NCBI GenBank assembly: GCA_018389105.1
Contig: JACATO010000611.1
Span: 434,001-498,000, forward strand
Direction of reading: 5' to 3'
Length of the DNA stretch: 64,000 nt
DNA from: Nautilus pompilius
Taxonomy: Eukaryota > Mollusca > Cephalopoda > Nautilida > Nautilidae
Shown: piece by piece, positions 1-11,600 of the stretch
How the letters are laid out: every line of letters starts with the position of its first letter
Position numbering within the stretch: the first letter of the stretch is position 1
Made by a program: the position numbers and the translations under genes
The notes under the pieces: generated by a model
What the model saw: only the letters and a program-made list of their open reading frames with translations
Database searches by the model: none
Told to the model about the DNA's origin: nothing

Positions 1-785
1 CGGCAGTCAAATCTTGAAGGAGATATCGGTCTTTGACGCCATTTATTGGATTAATTCTTGTTGGAAAGTGGTCGAGGCTACCACAATTGAAAAATGCTTT
101 AAATCATGTGGCTTTGGTGTGCTAGACACCCCTCTCTCCAATGATAATCCCGAACCGGTGCCTTCCACATCTACGGAGGATGATGACTCAGATTATGTTA
201 ATGTTCCCCTTATGGTCCTCAAGCTTTCCACCGATTTGTTTGGCTGTGAATTTAGAGATCTTGTTAAGATAAATAATGAAGTGGCAACAACACAGTTGGA
301 CGGCCCTGCAGTTACAGTACCTAGCCACAGCACTTCAGATGTAGAATCTACAGATGATGATATTCCTGAGCCAGAAGCTACCAAAGAAGAAATGATCACC
401 ATGTCAAAATGCCAATCCGGACTGAAGGATGTCATCAACTACATGAAACTTGCTGGTCGACATGATGTACTAGAATCACTTTTGGACATCCAGGCAACGA
501 TTGAAGCAATGAATATCAGTAAACAAAGGAAACAAATGAAAATTGATGATTTTTTCCAAAAATAGACATTTATTTGATATAAATATTCGATTAGAAATAG
601 CATTTGATTTTTACAAGTATGTATATAATTAATAAAAGTGTTGTTTTAAATACATTGTACTTGCATGTGTTTAATTATTTATAATTTGGCCGGCCATACT
701 ACCCAACCTGGATATAAAGGCCACCTGCTCATAAAGGCCATTTTTGGTCAGTCCCCTAAGTGGCTGTTATAGACAGGTTTGACTG
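1..785 (+). mobile_element. pogo/Tigger DNA transposon, 3' part
   Basis: The element runs in from the left edge and ends at 785, followed by TA (786-787), the target site of the Tc1/mariner/pogo superfamily. Read from the other strand, its end begins CAGTCAAACCTGTCTATAAC, which is the Tigger-type terminal inverted repeat. The 5' end is outside the window. It holds the C-terminal part of a transposase (2-565) and about 220 bp of 3' non-coding sequence with an AATAAA near 630. Its position upstream of the first visible vigilin exon means it probably sits in a vigilin intron. Confidence 0.85.
2..565 (+). CDS. Tigger/jerky-type transposase, C-terminal fragment
   Basis: An open frame enters from the left edge and stops at TAG 563-565, giving about 187 residues. 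The pattern (VFDAIYWINSCWKVVEATTI, then an acidic Ser/Thr-rich linker, then a helical segment and a short tail) matches the region after the DDE catalytic core in jerky/Tigger transposases. The catalytic residues lie upstream and cannot be judged. The last residues, QMKIDDFF at 533-556, fit the PCNA-interaction box consensus QxxhxxFF; pogo transposase is known to bind PCNA through such a tail. This part has no stop or frameshift, so it is younger or better kept than the other pogo copies here. Host co-option cannot be excluded, but the adjacent terminal repeat favours a plain transposon. Confidence 0.75.
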   Translation, partial: GSQILKEISVFDAIYWINSCWKVVEATTIEKCFKSCGFGVLDTPLSNDNPEPVPSTSTEDDDSDYVNVPLMVLKLSTDLFGCEFRDLVKINNEVATTQLDGPAVTVPSHSTSDVESTDDDIPEPEATKEEMITMSKCQSGLKDVINYMKLAGRHDVLESLLDIQATIEAMNISKQRKQMKIDDFFQK

Positions 786-787
786 TA

Positions 788-1347
788 GTCCAAAAGCATC
801 CACTGTATAATCAACCAGCTGATTTTCAGTGGATCAGGCCATTCAAGGCCAGGTACCACAAAAGAAGGAACTAGTAAAGCACTTCCTCCACAATTCTTAT
901 TTTTTGGCTGGGGGGGGGTTATCCTCTGCCATACTGGACATTGTTCATAAGTCTCTCAAAAATTGTAATGGGTGGCTCTGAGGATCATTTAATTGCAAAT
1001 AATGTGTGCATGATGATCAGGAACATTGTGGGTTTAACCAGATGGAAGTCGATGTGGAGAAATTCACTGGAAACAGCAGCACGTGCCAATGAATTTGGCA
1101 ACATTGAAGTTGAGCCGATTGATTGGGACATTAAATTATTTTATCTTTGTAACAGTAGAAAAAAAAAAAGGAAATGGGTTTGCTTTTTGTTGTTATTTTT
1201 TCACTTTGCTTCCTTTCATGTTTTTCTTTTAAAAACCTAAAGCAAGAGAGTGTTTATCAATTAGGTAATGCACCACAACTAATGGTGATATAGTAGCGAA
1301 GAAGGTGCAAGTTTTCTAATCACCAGCTGATGGTTGGTTTTATAACA
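788..1347. other. intronic sequence between two transposons
   Basis: No gene is recognised. A G run lies near 911-919 and an A run near 1160. An open frame at 941-1240 has no recognisable domain and an unlikely composition towards its end, so I do not call it. Confidence 0.4.
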
Positions 1348-1349
1348 TA

Positions 1350-2649
1350 CGAGGTCTGTCCAAAATGATACCGAACTTTTAAAACAGTGTGCTCGCTACT
1401 GCAGTGCTGTGTATCAGTGACCTTGACCTTCAGTCTAATAATAGCCGCATCACGCCACGTCAGTTAGTCATCGATCTACACGCGCTAGAGTGAACGTATG
1501 TTTAGTGCACTTGGCGATTTGTTGCAAGTTGAACAACGAAGGATCTTGAAGAGCAACATGTTTGTCTGAAATTCTCTTTAAAATTGGGAAAAACTTTTAC
1601 AGAGACTTCTAATGTTGCAACAGGCCTATGGGGAGGATTGTTTGACCCATGCGCAATGTCACGAGTGGTACCAGCGTTTCAAATCGGGAAGAACATCCAC
1701 CAAAGACAATCCCAAATCTGGACAACCTTCCACGGCAATGGATGGCGATCACATTGAGAAAGTGCGTGCTGTGATCCGTGGAAATCGTCACCTGACTGTC
1801 CGTGAAGTTTCCGAAAAAGTAGGCATCTGTAAAAGTTCGTGCCACATGATTTTAAAAGAAAAATTGAACGTGCATCGTGTAGCCGCAAAATTTGTGCCGC
1901 GTCTGCTGTCAGATGAACAAAAAGAGAACCGAGTCACAGTCGGTCAGGAGCTCTTTGATCGTTTGAATGCTGATGAAAGCTTTCCGAAAAGTGTCATAAC
2001 AGGTGATGAAACGTGGGTGTACAGCAACGATGTCGAAACAAAAAGGCAGTCGTCGCAGTGGGTTGGATCATCGTTGCCGTGACCAAAAAGTACATCAAAG
2101 TCACTCAAATGTGAAGGTGATGTTGATCGCCTTTTTTGACTGGAAGGGCATCGTTCATCATGAGTTTGTTCCACGTGGTCAGACGATCAATAAAGAGTTT
2201 TACTTGGACGTCCTGAGGCGGTTGAGAGAGGCAGTGCGAAGGAGGAGGCCTGAGGCATGGAGAAACAAAACCTGGATGCTGCACCACGACAACACACCAG
2301 CTTACACGTCTCTCCTTATCTGTGACTTTTTGGCAAAGCACGAGACGACTCTTGTACCCCAACTGCCCTACTCTCCACATTTGGCCCTTGCAGACTTTTT
2401 TTTTTTTGTTCTCAAAGTTGAAATCCACCCTGAAAGGTCATCGATTTCAGACAATAGAAGAGATCAAAGAAAGTGTGCAGTTCTCGTGGCGAATTATGTC
2501 TGAAAACGCGTTCCAAAACTGGAAAAAAGTTGGGAGCGCTGTATCAACAGTGGAGGGAACTATTTTGAAGGAGACAAGTCTGATTAAATTGTACATGAAG
2601 CAATAAATTTGTTTTTTAAAAAGTTCAGTTTCTTTTTGGACTGACCTCA
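1350..2649 (+). mobile_element. mariner element (DD34D), complete ends
   Basis: Both terminal inverted repeats are visible: CGAGGTCTGTCCAAAATGAT at the left and, on the other strand, TGAGGTCAGTCCAAAAAGAA at the right. They are flanked by TA at 1348-1349 and 2650-2651. The 1.3 kb length is normal for mariner. The single transposase gene inside is broken by frameshifts. It lies in the vigilin intron before the first visible exon, in the same orientation as the gene. Confidence 0.93.
1541..2606 (+). pseudogene. mariner transposase, frameshifted
   Basis: The N-terminal part reads KFSLKLGKTFTETS, then shifts frame into the helix-turn-helix half (AYGEDCLTHAQCHEWYQRFK; GRTSTKDNPKSGQPST). The first catalytic Asp is in TGDETWVY near 2005. 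A frame change after the VETKRQSSQW segment leads into the second half, with the second Asp in LHHDNTPAYTS and the third in the YSPH...AD segment. There are 34 residues between the second and third Asp, which defines mariner (DD34D). A T-run at about 2398-2407 shifts the frame again; the C-terminal part ends at TAA 2604-2606. The gene cannot make a functional transposase as read. The family resembles the mariner lineage that gave human GVQW3-like sequences. Confidence 0.9.
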
Positions 2650-2651
2650 TA

Positions 2652-5562
2652 TACCCCTCTTGATTGAAGCAGTGATTATGTGCAAGACATACAAAACATT
2701 CATTGTATATTTTAACTAAACAAGGAATACTCAATATTTAAAAAGAGGAATCTGAGTTTTCGAGTTAGAAAAGTTCTTGCAGGCACAGGCAGGGCAGACA
2801 ACCTCCCACTGTTCATGTGTGCCGCACCTCCCACTCCAAGCAGAAATTGCTCTTGGCATAAAATTTAATGCTTTAGACTTGTTTATTACATTTGTGCTAA
2901 GCACGGAGCAAAAACTTTGGTAACCCAGTCTAAAATTCCACTAATTTGTTTTGTTTGAATATGAAGAAACTTGATTTACAGATTAGTTCTCAAAAAAAAA
3001 TAAATAGAATCACCTGGTGACGAAAACTTTGCTGTGAGAGACAACTTATTTGTTTGATAATTCCTATGTAGCTACTTATTTAATATGTAAATATTGCCAA
3101 ATTTATTTTACATAATTGCTAGTTATATACTGTTGCTGAGTTTATTTGCACTCTCAGATAGTATAGAGCTGGCAGTAGAAGTTGGTCTCCACTCCTTGAC
3201 CAAAGGGTGTTTTGTGACCACTCCTGGAGCATAGCACGCAGGTCTCCCCTTTATCCCCTCTGGGATGTGATGGTCTGAATTGTCAGAGGGTGAACCCGAC
3301 TCTCTCTCTCTCTCTCTCTTGGTTGGCTTCAAGTTTGAGCAGAAGCCACTTCTCAGCCCCTCCTCAGCATCTAGCCTGAAGTCTCTATGGGTGTCTACAT
3401 CAAGGAGAGATCTAATTTAGAACAGTTGGTTTCTCTTAGAATCACCAGAGGCATCATATTTGCCAATACTTTCAATTTTTAAAATCTCTTTAGTGTCATG
3501 ATCTTTGACCTTCCTGCCACATTTCAGTCTGTTTGTCCATTCTCTGAAAATTTGCTGATGGATGGAATGGAATGGAATTAAGTAGATTAAATATAATCAC
3601 TATAACAGAGAGACTTTTGCAGCAAATTAAAGTGATGTGTGGACTAGCATGCTATCTATAGAATAATGCAGATGCAATCATCAGATTACTCTTTACAGCC
3701 TGGCTGGTTTTATCCATGTTGCCGTGGAAAGGATTAAAAGAAAATTTACCAAAAACAGCCAACACAGCTGCTTATACAAAAGTGCAAAGAACTTTAAAAC
3801 TTTTTAAACTCTACGTTAGTTCATTGTTAACATTAAGGACTAAATTCCACACACAAACAAGGCCACAAACATGAAATAATTAGGTCTCTAATTATATTAG
3901 ATTTGGGAAAATGCAGATTTATAAGGGGTGCAAATTTGAAAAGCGGGTTTAAGATACTTAAATTTGGAGAGAGGGGATCAGAAAGGGCTGGTGGCTTCTC
4001 TTTGCCAGATGTGTGAAAAGATTAAGTTGTTTTGCCTATGTAGCCAGCCTACAAGATCTAGGAAAGGAATGTATGTTCTTTTTAACTAAAAAAAAAGTCT
4101 AAAAATGAAATGCTAAGTTCCAGATGAGAAAGGTATAGAACAAATCTTAAAGCTGGCTTTAACTTGTAAGATTGAAATTCCTAAAAAGGGAACAGTTGAA
4201 TAAATAACTTGTTTAGGAAAAGTACATTTAGTCAGCATGGTAAATAAAGTTTTGAGATTATCTTGCGTACATTTTCATTAATGTTTTGGAAAGTTGTTGA
4301 GATGTAAAATTTCAGAAATAAAGGATACTTTAACAAAAACTTATTAGGCTTTAGAAAAAAATCAGTTTGGATTTTATATGAAAATAAGGAGCATGAATGT
4401 AGGTTTATAGTAAACAGATATATCAAGAAAATTATTATTCTGGCTACAGAGGGTATCAAAATAAGACAATGACCATCATTTTCAGCCTACTGAGTAAATT
4501 AAACTGATGTTTTGTTCAGCTGCCTTTGTTAATGATAATGCAAATATATTTTTTATAAAGTATGCAAAACATCTGTCATTTGTGCCCTTTCACCTCGGGT
4601 CTGATATAACAGGTGTGTGATTATTCCATTTTTGCGGACAATAAACTAAAGTAGTTTGAAATAGTCGTATTTTTGCTCTTTTTCTTGTATAATGCTGCTG
4701 TTTTTTGTGTTTTTTTTAAAGTTTGTTCCACGTGTTTAAAATACAGAGAAACCGTTTTAGAAAATTTGTCATTATTTCAAATAAATTGTAGTATATTTTA
4801 GAAGGTACATAAATAGCAAATGGCGGCACCTGTTTCTTTTTAGATAAACACTTCAGTATTTATCATGAGCAGGCAAACAGAAATTATGATTTATCTGATA
4901 GTGATATTTGTATTTCAAATATAAATACCTTTTCAGGCTTAAAAATCCCAGAATGCATTTCACTATTGTTATATTACTGGACTTCTACTCTTTAATCATC
5001 TGTGGTGTTTCCATCACTATTGGATGAGCATGGCACAATGCAGTTTCCATTTTAATAGTAGCCTTTTGCTCAGTACTTTGGATTGGATTGATAAGTGATC
5101 TTCCAAAATAATGTTATCAAATACGTGTATGTGTCTGATGTGCATACACTAGACACGCATTTGGCAGCGTGGTTTAATTTATATTATACAGATGTAAAAT
5201 AAACTGGAAAAAAGTTTAATTTAATGTTTTAGTCCGAAATCAGGCTATTCGTATGCGAAGACACGTCATCTCCTAAAAATGAGATTATTACTCCAGGGTT
5301 TTAAAAAGGCAAACTAGCTTAACAAACTCTGGTCAACACTGGAACGTTTGCACTGAACTTCTATATAATTTGTAATTTCTCTTCATTTTAGAGACCGTCT
5401 TGATATAGTCTCCTTGTAACTTTTATTACAGGTTGAATTAAGTATATGTTTGTTTTTTTTGGTTCTTATCAGTATGGTACAACTTTGGCTTTAAATCCAG
5501 AAACAAACTTGGATTGCATTAGAGTCATTTTAAGTTACAGAAAATGAATTTATGTATAACAG
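2652..5562. other. vigilin intron, 3' part; no gene seen
   Basis: AT-rich. It contains a CT microsatellite (about 3300-3319) inside a GC-richer patch (3160-3420) of unknown origin. I looked for the N-terminal vigilin exons, which in vertebrates encode a Pro-rich PPTY...FPPLP segment, and did not find them. They are probably upstream of the window. Confidence 0.5.
3300..3319. repeat. (CT)n microsatellite
   Basis: A run of CT dinucleotides inside the GC-richer patch at 3160-3420, in the vigilin intron. Confidence 0.9.
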
Positions 5563-5671
5563 GTTTTCACTGTACCAGTGGAGGAGAGACGCTACAGGGA
5601 GATAAATGAACAGAGTTTTGGTGAAGAGGGTGACCAAGCTAAAGTCTGTCGTGAAATCATGCAGAGGACTG
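5563..5671 (+). CDS. HDLBP: vigilin exon: start of degenerate N-terminal KH unit
   Basis: Acceptor AG at 5561-5562; 109 nt, ends in phase 1 (ACT G, then GT). It encodes VFTVPVEERRY...EQSFGEEGDQAK and EIMQRTG, matching human VFHVPLEERKY...FGEGEQAKICLEIMQRTG. It is the first vigilin exon visible here. It begins in phase 0, so the upstream exon must end on a full codon. Confidence 0.92.
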
Positions 5672-8600
5672 GTTGGTTGTTTTGTTTATCTTTGACTGAT
5701 ATTTGAAAATGAACCTGACCAAGCCAGTAGGCTTGTTGTTATGAATCTTAATCCAGGACCACTATTTTCTTCATATTTCAAAGTTAGAAAAATTTATCAA
5801 TGTTTGAAATTTCATTAAGTATCATATAGAGATTTCTATACTACCTGTCTCTCATACACATGTCTGGTTTCCTAGTACTCCATCAAAACTTAAATCATCT
5901 TGTTAAATTAACATATTACATTGTTGCATGTCTTTGATAATTGAATACAATGGGTTTGACGATTAGCCAGAATAGAAACACTTCTGTTAAAATTTTAGAA
6001 TACAAAAATTATGACCTAATATTCTTATTTTAGAAACGTTTAAATTATACTGCACTCAAGTTATATGTTTGCATAGATTTAAATGCTAGCAGCATTCTCT
6101 TTATTGCTTGCTTCAATTACCTTAAGAATTTGCTTGGTTTTTCTGTGGTTGTCATGAGTTTGAAGATATATCTTTGCTTACTAGCCGATCCATTGATGAA
6201 TCAAGTTTGCCATGTTGTTTTCAATAAATTGTTCTGATAATGCAGACTCTAAGAACAGATGCCTTTTCTAGTGCAGTTACAGTTGACCTTGGTCTTTCTC
6301 ATTCTTATTTCATTCTGAATGGTTGATTTCTTTTCAAAAAAAAAGAAATAGTTCTTTAGTTTTCGGAAAACCTAGCTCTAAATACTTCAAATAGACTTTG
6401 ATTAAGGTATGCCGATGATTGTCCCTCCTCTTACTATGTCAGTAACTCTCACGATATAAGAAATAATTAGGTCTTCAATAGCAACCACTCTTTTGTTACC
6501 AAACTTGACTGTTTGCTCCAACTGATTTCAGCAGAAGGAAAAATTTCCTAACAAACTGAAAGATAGATATTCATCAAATATTAAAAGCAGAATCTCATCC
6601 AGGTGAAATTATTCAATGGTTTTTAGTCTAAAGTTTAATCAGGTTACTCGGAGAACTAAAAACAAACTTCATTCGTCTTATGCAACAATTTCTTTTATTC
6701 CAAGAGTTAGAAAATTTCTGGGATGCTTAATAAGCAAGACTGTCATTTTTTTTCAAAAGGTGCAACTACTAAGCTCTTCACGTGTGTGTGTTATTAACGA
6801 CTGTTGTATAAACAAATGCAGATACTTGACAGTTTCTGCAGAATTTAACTTATTTGTTTTGTGGAGTTAATCAAAGATTAACAGCTCATTTATAGTAAGT
6901 TTTCTACATTTCACATTCTTAGATGACCAAGCATTTAAAACATACACCCATAATTGTTTATATTACTTTAGTATGCTGTTCCAGAAAATAAAAAGTATTT
7001 AATAGTATTAGCATTAATTTATAAAGAAAATAATCTACTATTCTTCAATTGTTGCTGTATTTTATTTGATCTTCTCATGCTTTCGGCAGAAAATTTAAAC
7101 TGTAAACGTTTAGTAATGTTGTAGTTTTAAATATACTGTTGGTCGGTGAGGACAGATAGTGGCCAAAAATAAAAGGGAAACTAAATAGTAATTAACCTCT
7201 GTAAACTCCAGATTCAGTTATGTTTCAGCTTTCCATCATGTTCACTTTTAAGATATGGGGAAAAATTGTTTTCCATTTTAAAAAAGGGAAGAAAAAAAGT
7301 GTTTCATGATTTTAAATTGTATGGAGATCTTTAATCTATTTACATAGAGCATTTACAGACAAAAGTAAATAAGACTTTCTGGCTCTCAAAGCATGTAGTA
7401 ATTCAGTATTGTAATTTTCTGTAGTGTCATTTAGTTACTATACTACTAAAAATTTGCTGATCAAATTATCATCAACAAACCATGAATTTTACATCTAACA
7501 CTAGTACTATAGTCTTTTGGTTCCTAATCATCTCTGGGATTCTCACCCACATTGTGACCAAATTTCTTTTTGTTGTCTGAAAGTTTGAGATGCTTGTTAA
7601 TTAATTAGCTCCACTTGAATTTCACACAATTTTCAAGTGCACTGCGTGCTCTCATTTTGGCATTTAAGAATTGCTGCATTGCCAAATTGGTAATTCTTTA
7701 ATGCTGGGTGATATGGAATGGCATAAGAGTGACAGAAATAATATTTGATGCCACAGGAATTAGCAGAGGGATTGGCGTGCTGGAGAAACCCACTATTATG
7801 TGGCAGATGAGCTTAGCTTAAGCCAGAGCATCATTTCCAAGGCCAGGACTCAGCATCAGACTTTTGGTATTGCTGCTAGACATTGTGGTGAGAGCTGATC
7901 CAGGATCACTTTTTTTGTCTTGCAAGTGAGAAGTAACCATTTCCAGGCACCAATTCAGTTGAAATCTGACCTTTAAAATGCAACAGTTGTCAGTGTCTCA
8001 AACCAACTGGCCGTGAACAAATGATATGCAGTCAAGAAAAAATGTGTATCATTAACCATAAGCAAAGGCAGGACTGTAGGCTATGTGGGTGAATTGTAAG
8101 GGATTGGACTCCTGTACTTTTCACAAACAAAGTCAGGTAAGTGGTGTGAATTGGACAAGTAGAATGGAGCAAAGCCCCTATATCTCCTTATTTCATGGCA
8201 CCTTCACCTAGGTTAGCTTCCACTGTATTCTCAAAGATACTTTCCAACCCCATCTAAGAATAGCAATATTTATCCCAAATTAGTTCTGATGGAAGACAAA
8301 AGAAATTCTTGCCTACACTCTGGGCAAAATGTGATCTCTTAACACTTACAATCCTTTGCTATCATGTGACACATTATTTGTATTAATATAATGTCTGTGA
8401 ATCCTACCACATATTCAAGTTTTTTGTTGTTTGATAGTTCAGTAACTTAATTCACTAGCAATAAAACAGTTTATTTACATTGTTAATTAGTATACTGTTA
8501 TCAACCTTAAACATCTGAAAACAATTAAAATACTACCATTGGTATGAAAAGGTTTTGCTTTAACTGCCGTGATAACATTCGCTTTTTTGCATTCTAGGTG

Positions 8601-11600
8601 TTTCCATTGAAATGAGCTCAGCCAAAGATCAGAGTCTAACAGTAGTTATTAATGGAAAGCCTGATGTTGTGATGGTAGCAAGGCGGGAGCTTGTTGCTCA
8701 TCTTCAGACACAGGTAGGATGATTCTTACACCAGTTTCCTTTCAATGAGGTAATAATTTTACTCTGTGGTGTTAAATTTAGCAAGGGATCTAACATAACC
8801 CAGGTGGGTCATGCTCCAATATTTTTTAAACAGTAAGGTATTTTTGGGAAAGAAGCAAGAAGTCATTGGGGATGAAATACTGTCATTTACTATGTATGGC
8901 TTTGACCTGTTGTCCAACCTTGTATAGTTTTCTCTGCAATTATTGCTGGTAACGTTCATTGAAAACCAATAAAATGTCATACTGATTGTTTTATTTTCCA
9001 GCTCTCTGTCTACACATGCATCTTATTCAGACTCAAAAGTGTATTCCCATTTGCTGCCTAGTGTTCGGATGTCAGAACAACAGATGGTAGCACTTGCCAT
9101 TTGAAGTCTGCTGTAAAGTGGCCTGTATTTAAAAAACAGTTCTACTTCTTGTGTGAATCTTTAAAAAAAAAACAAAATTTTGATTCTGGTACCTTTACAA
9201 TGATGTCCAGAAGACGGAGAGCTCATGCAGTTGATAAGAAGCTAAATGTAATTGGGGGGACACATAAGGGGGGAAGTCAGGTGTAGCCTGTGACCCGTGG
9301 ATAGGGACAGATCATGCAGCGCCTGAACAGTGCAGGAATGGAAACCTCATCTGACATGGTACATAAATGACTAGAAGCTGATGAAGAAATGCCAACTAGT
9401 GAGATGCTTTCCAAGAGTAATATTGTGAAATCTGTTCAAAATGGAGCGAGTTTGCCTGCATAAATGTCAGACTCTGATGACGAGAGTGATTGTGGACGAG
9501 ACGGTCATACCGGGCTGCCCTGAAGCTGTTGTTTGCCTGGAAACTGGACTAAAGAGGCATGAGCTCAGGGATGTTGGTTCACTCAAGATAATGCAACTAT
9601 GGTCTATTATCGAATTTGCTAAATGGGAAAACAGAAAGGAATGTCCAGAAAAAAGTAACAGATTTTTTCATTAAAAAATAAGTTTCTATGTAAATTTTCA
9701 TAGACTTTAATAGAGAAAATATATACTTTTGTACATTTTAAGGGTTTAAAGACATTCATTCAATTTTTGTTTTCTTCTTCCTACAACAGAGTATGCCATG
9801 CACACATCACTTTCCAGCATGGTTTGATCTTTGTTGTTTTACAATCATATCACACAACCAGGTCGTCGCCAGTGACACTACTGAAGATCCTCAGTTTGTT
9901 TTTTCTGTGACCTAATATCAGCCAATCACTTAATCAACACAACTGGGAATACAACCAACATTTTAGTTCTGGAACTTTCATCAATTATGATTGGCAACAG
10001 GCCCGTCAGGATTTCTCTTGCCCAGATTGCTGTATTCTTATTATAACACAATCAGTATTTATGTCCCCCAACTTCAGCGTTACCAGTATATTATATTGCA
10101 CAACTTCTCGTACTGTGTTTGTTGGCATATTTGCATGAAATAATGAATGTGATGTCTAAATCTCTGTATCACTAGTTCATTTTGGTAATTCAAATTGAAT
10201 ATCAAACATTTTTGTGTATAAACTACAAACTTGATCTTTGAGAATGTAGTGAAATTGCTAAGTTTAAAAACTAATAAATTTTCTTTATATAAATCAAAAC
10301 TTTATTTTTCTCTCAGCTGCACACATTTTAGAAGTAATTGAGTGATAAATGAAATTTAAATATTTATTTGCATTGGTATTTGTAGGCAAGTGTTATCATG
10401 AGGATTCCTCGAGAGCATCATCGTTTTATCCTTGGCAAGAACAGGAAGAAGCTTCAGGAGTTGGAACTAACCACAGCAACAAAAATAACATTTTCTCGGT
10501 CAGAAGAAACTGCTGACCAGATAGTAATTTTTGGAACAAAGGAGGGCATTGAAAAGGCTCGTCATGAAATTCAGTGCATCTCTGATGAGCAGGTATGTTA
10601 AATTCCAGTAGCTGAAGAAAGAATACAATTAGGATTCCAATCTTTTAATTAATTTGTATGTTAATCTATCAATTTAAATCTTGTACAAATAAATATTTTG
10701 GAGAATTTTCCACTATTTGTTTTGTTAAATTGAATGCCGAGGAAAAATTCATTGTGCTCGTGTATCCCTATATTCTTTGTGTAAGCAGATTTATAAAATG
10801 GTGCATTGTAATCCAGATGAACATTAATTTGGCTTGCATACCTTTTTTTTTAGAGCAGTTATTTCTTGAATATAGTTTTGCATAAGATTCCAGATGATGC
10901 ATTCAGTCATGGACATTTAGGGTACCTCTGAGGAAAAGTCGTTTGTGAGATTATTTATTTTTTCTTTTAAATGTAACAAGACCTCTGCTCACTAAGTCTA
11001 ATATAACATGAAAGAGAAATGTTCACAGTATTTTAGCTTTAGCTCAGACACTGATTACAAACTTAGTTCATTTGATTGATAACTGTGTTAATCATGAATG
11101 CAGTCCTTGCTCTGTTAATAATAGCACTAATCAAATCTCGTAGTGAATTATTTAATCCCTGCTGATGTAATTATTTGAAATTTAATGGCAAAGAATTCTC
11201 CAAAACAGTATAAACTTAATTGTGAAACTTCAAGTGTGAACAATCACAGTCTAATAAGTGTTATATGAGGATAATATAAAAGAATGTCATTAACACTTTT
11301 TAAAAATTATTTTGCTTCTGTTACATATGGTCCACTATATTAATGGTATTTTTAACATGCTTTAAAATGTGAAGATTTTCATTATCATGTCAGCCCACTG
11401 TAGTGTTTGCTAATTTGTTTTAGTTTCTTTCTTTGCTTGTTTCTGATGCTGGACTTCTCTTTGAACCGCTAGCTAACTGATGAAACAATAGTTCTAATAT
11501 TTAACTAGTTAAATTAAGTGTAACATAGTTGGGCTTTCTTTTAATCATTCAGTTTTGAATAGGATAGCTTTCTTAAACGAACCTCAGAACTTTTCACTAA

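Noticed and set aside
941..1240. Open frame of 99 codons on the + strand
   Set aside because: No recognised domain, low-complexity end and no splice context; it lies between two transposons.
6616..6870. Open frame in a vigilin intron
   Set aside because: Composition is like the surrounding AT-rich DNA and there is no similarity to any family I know.
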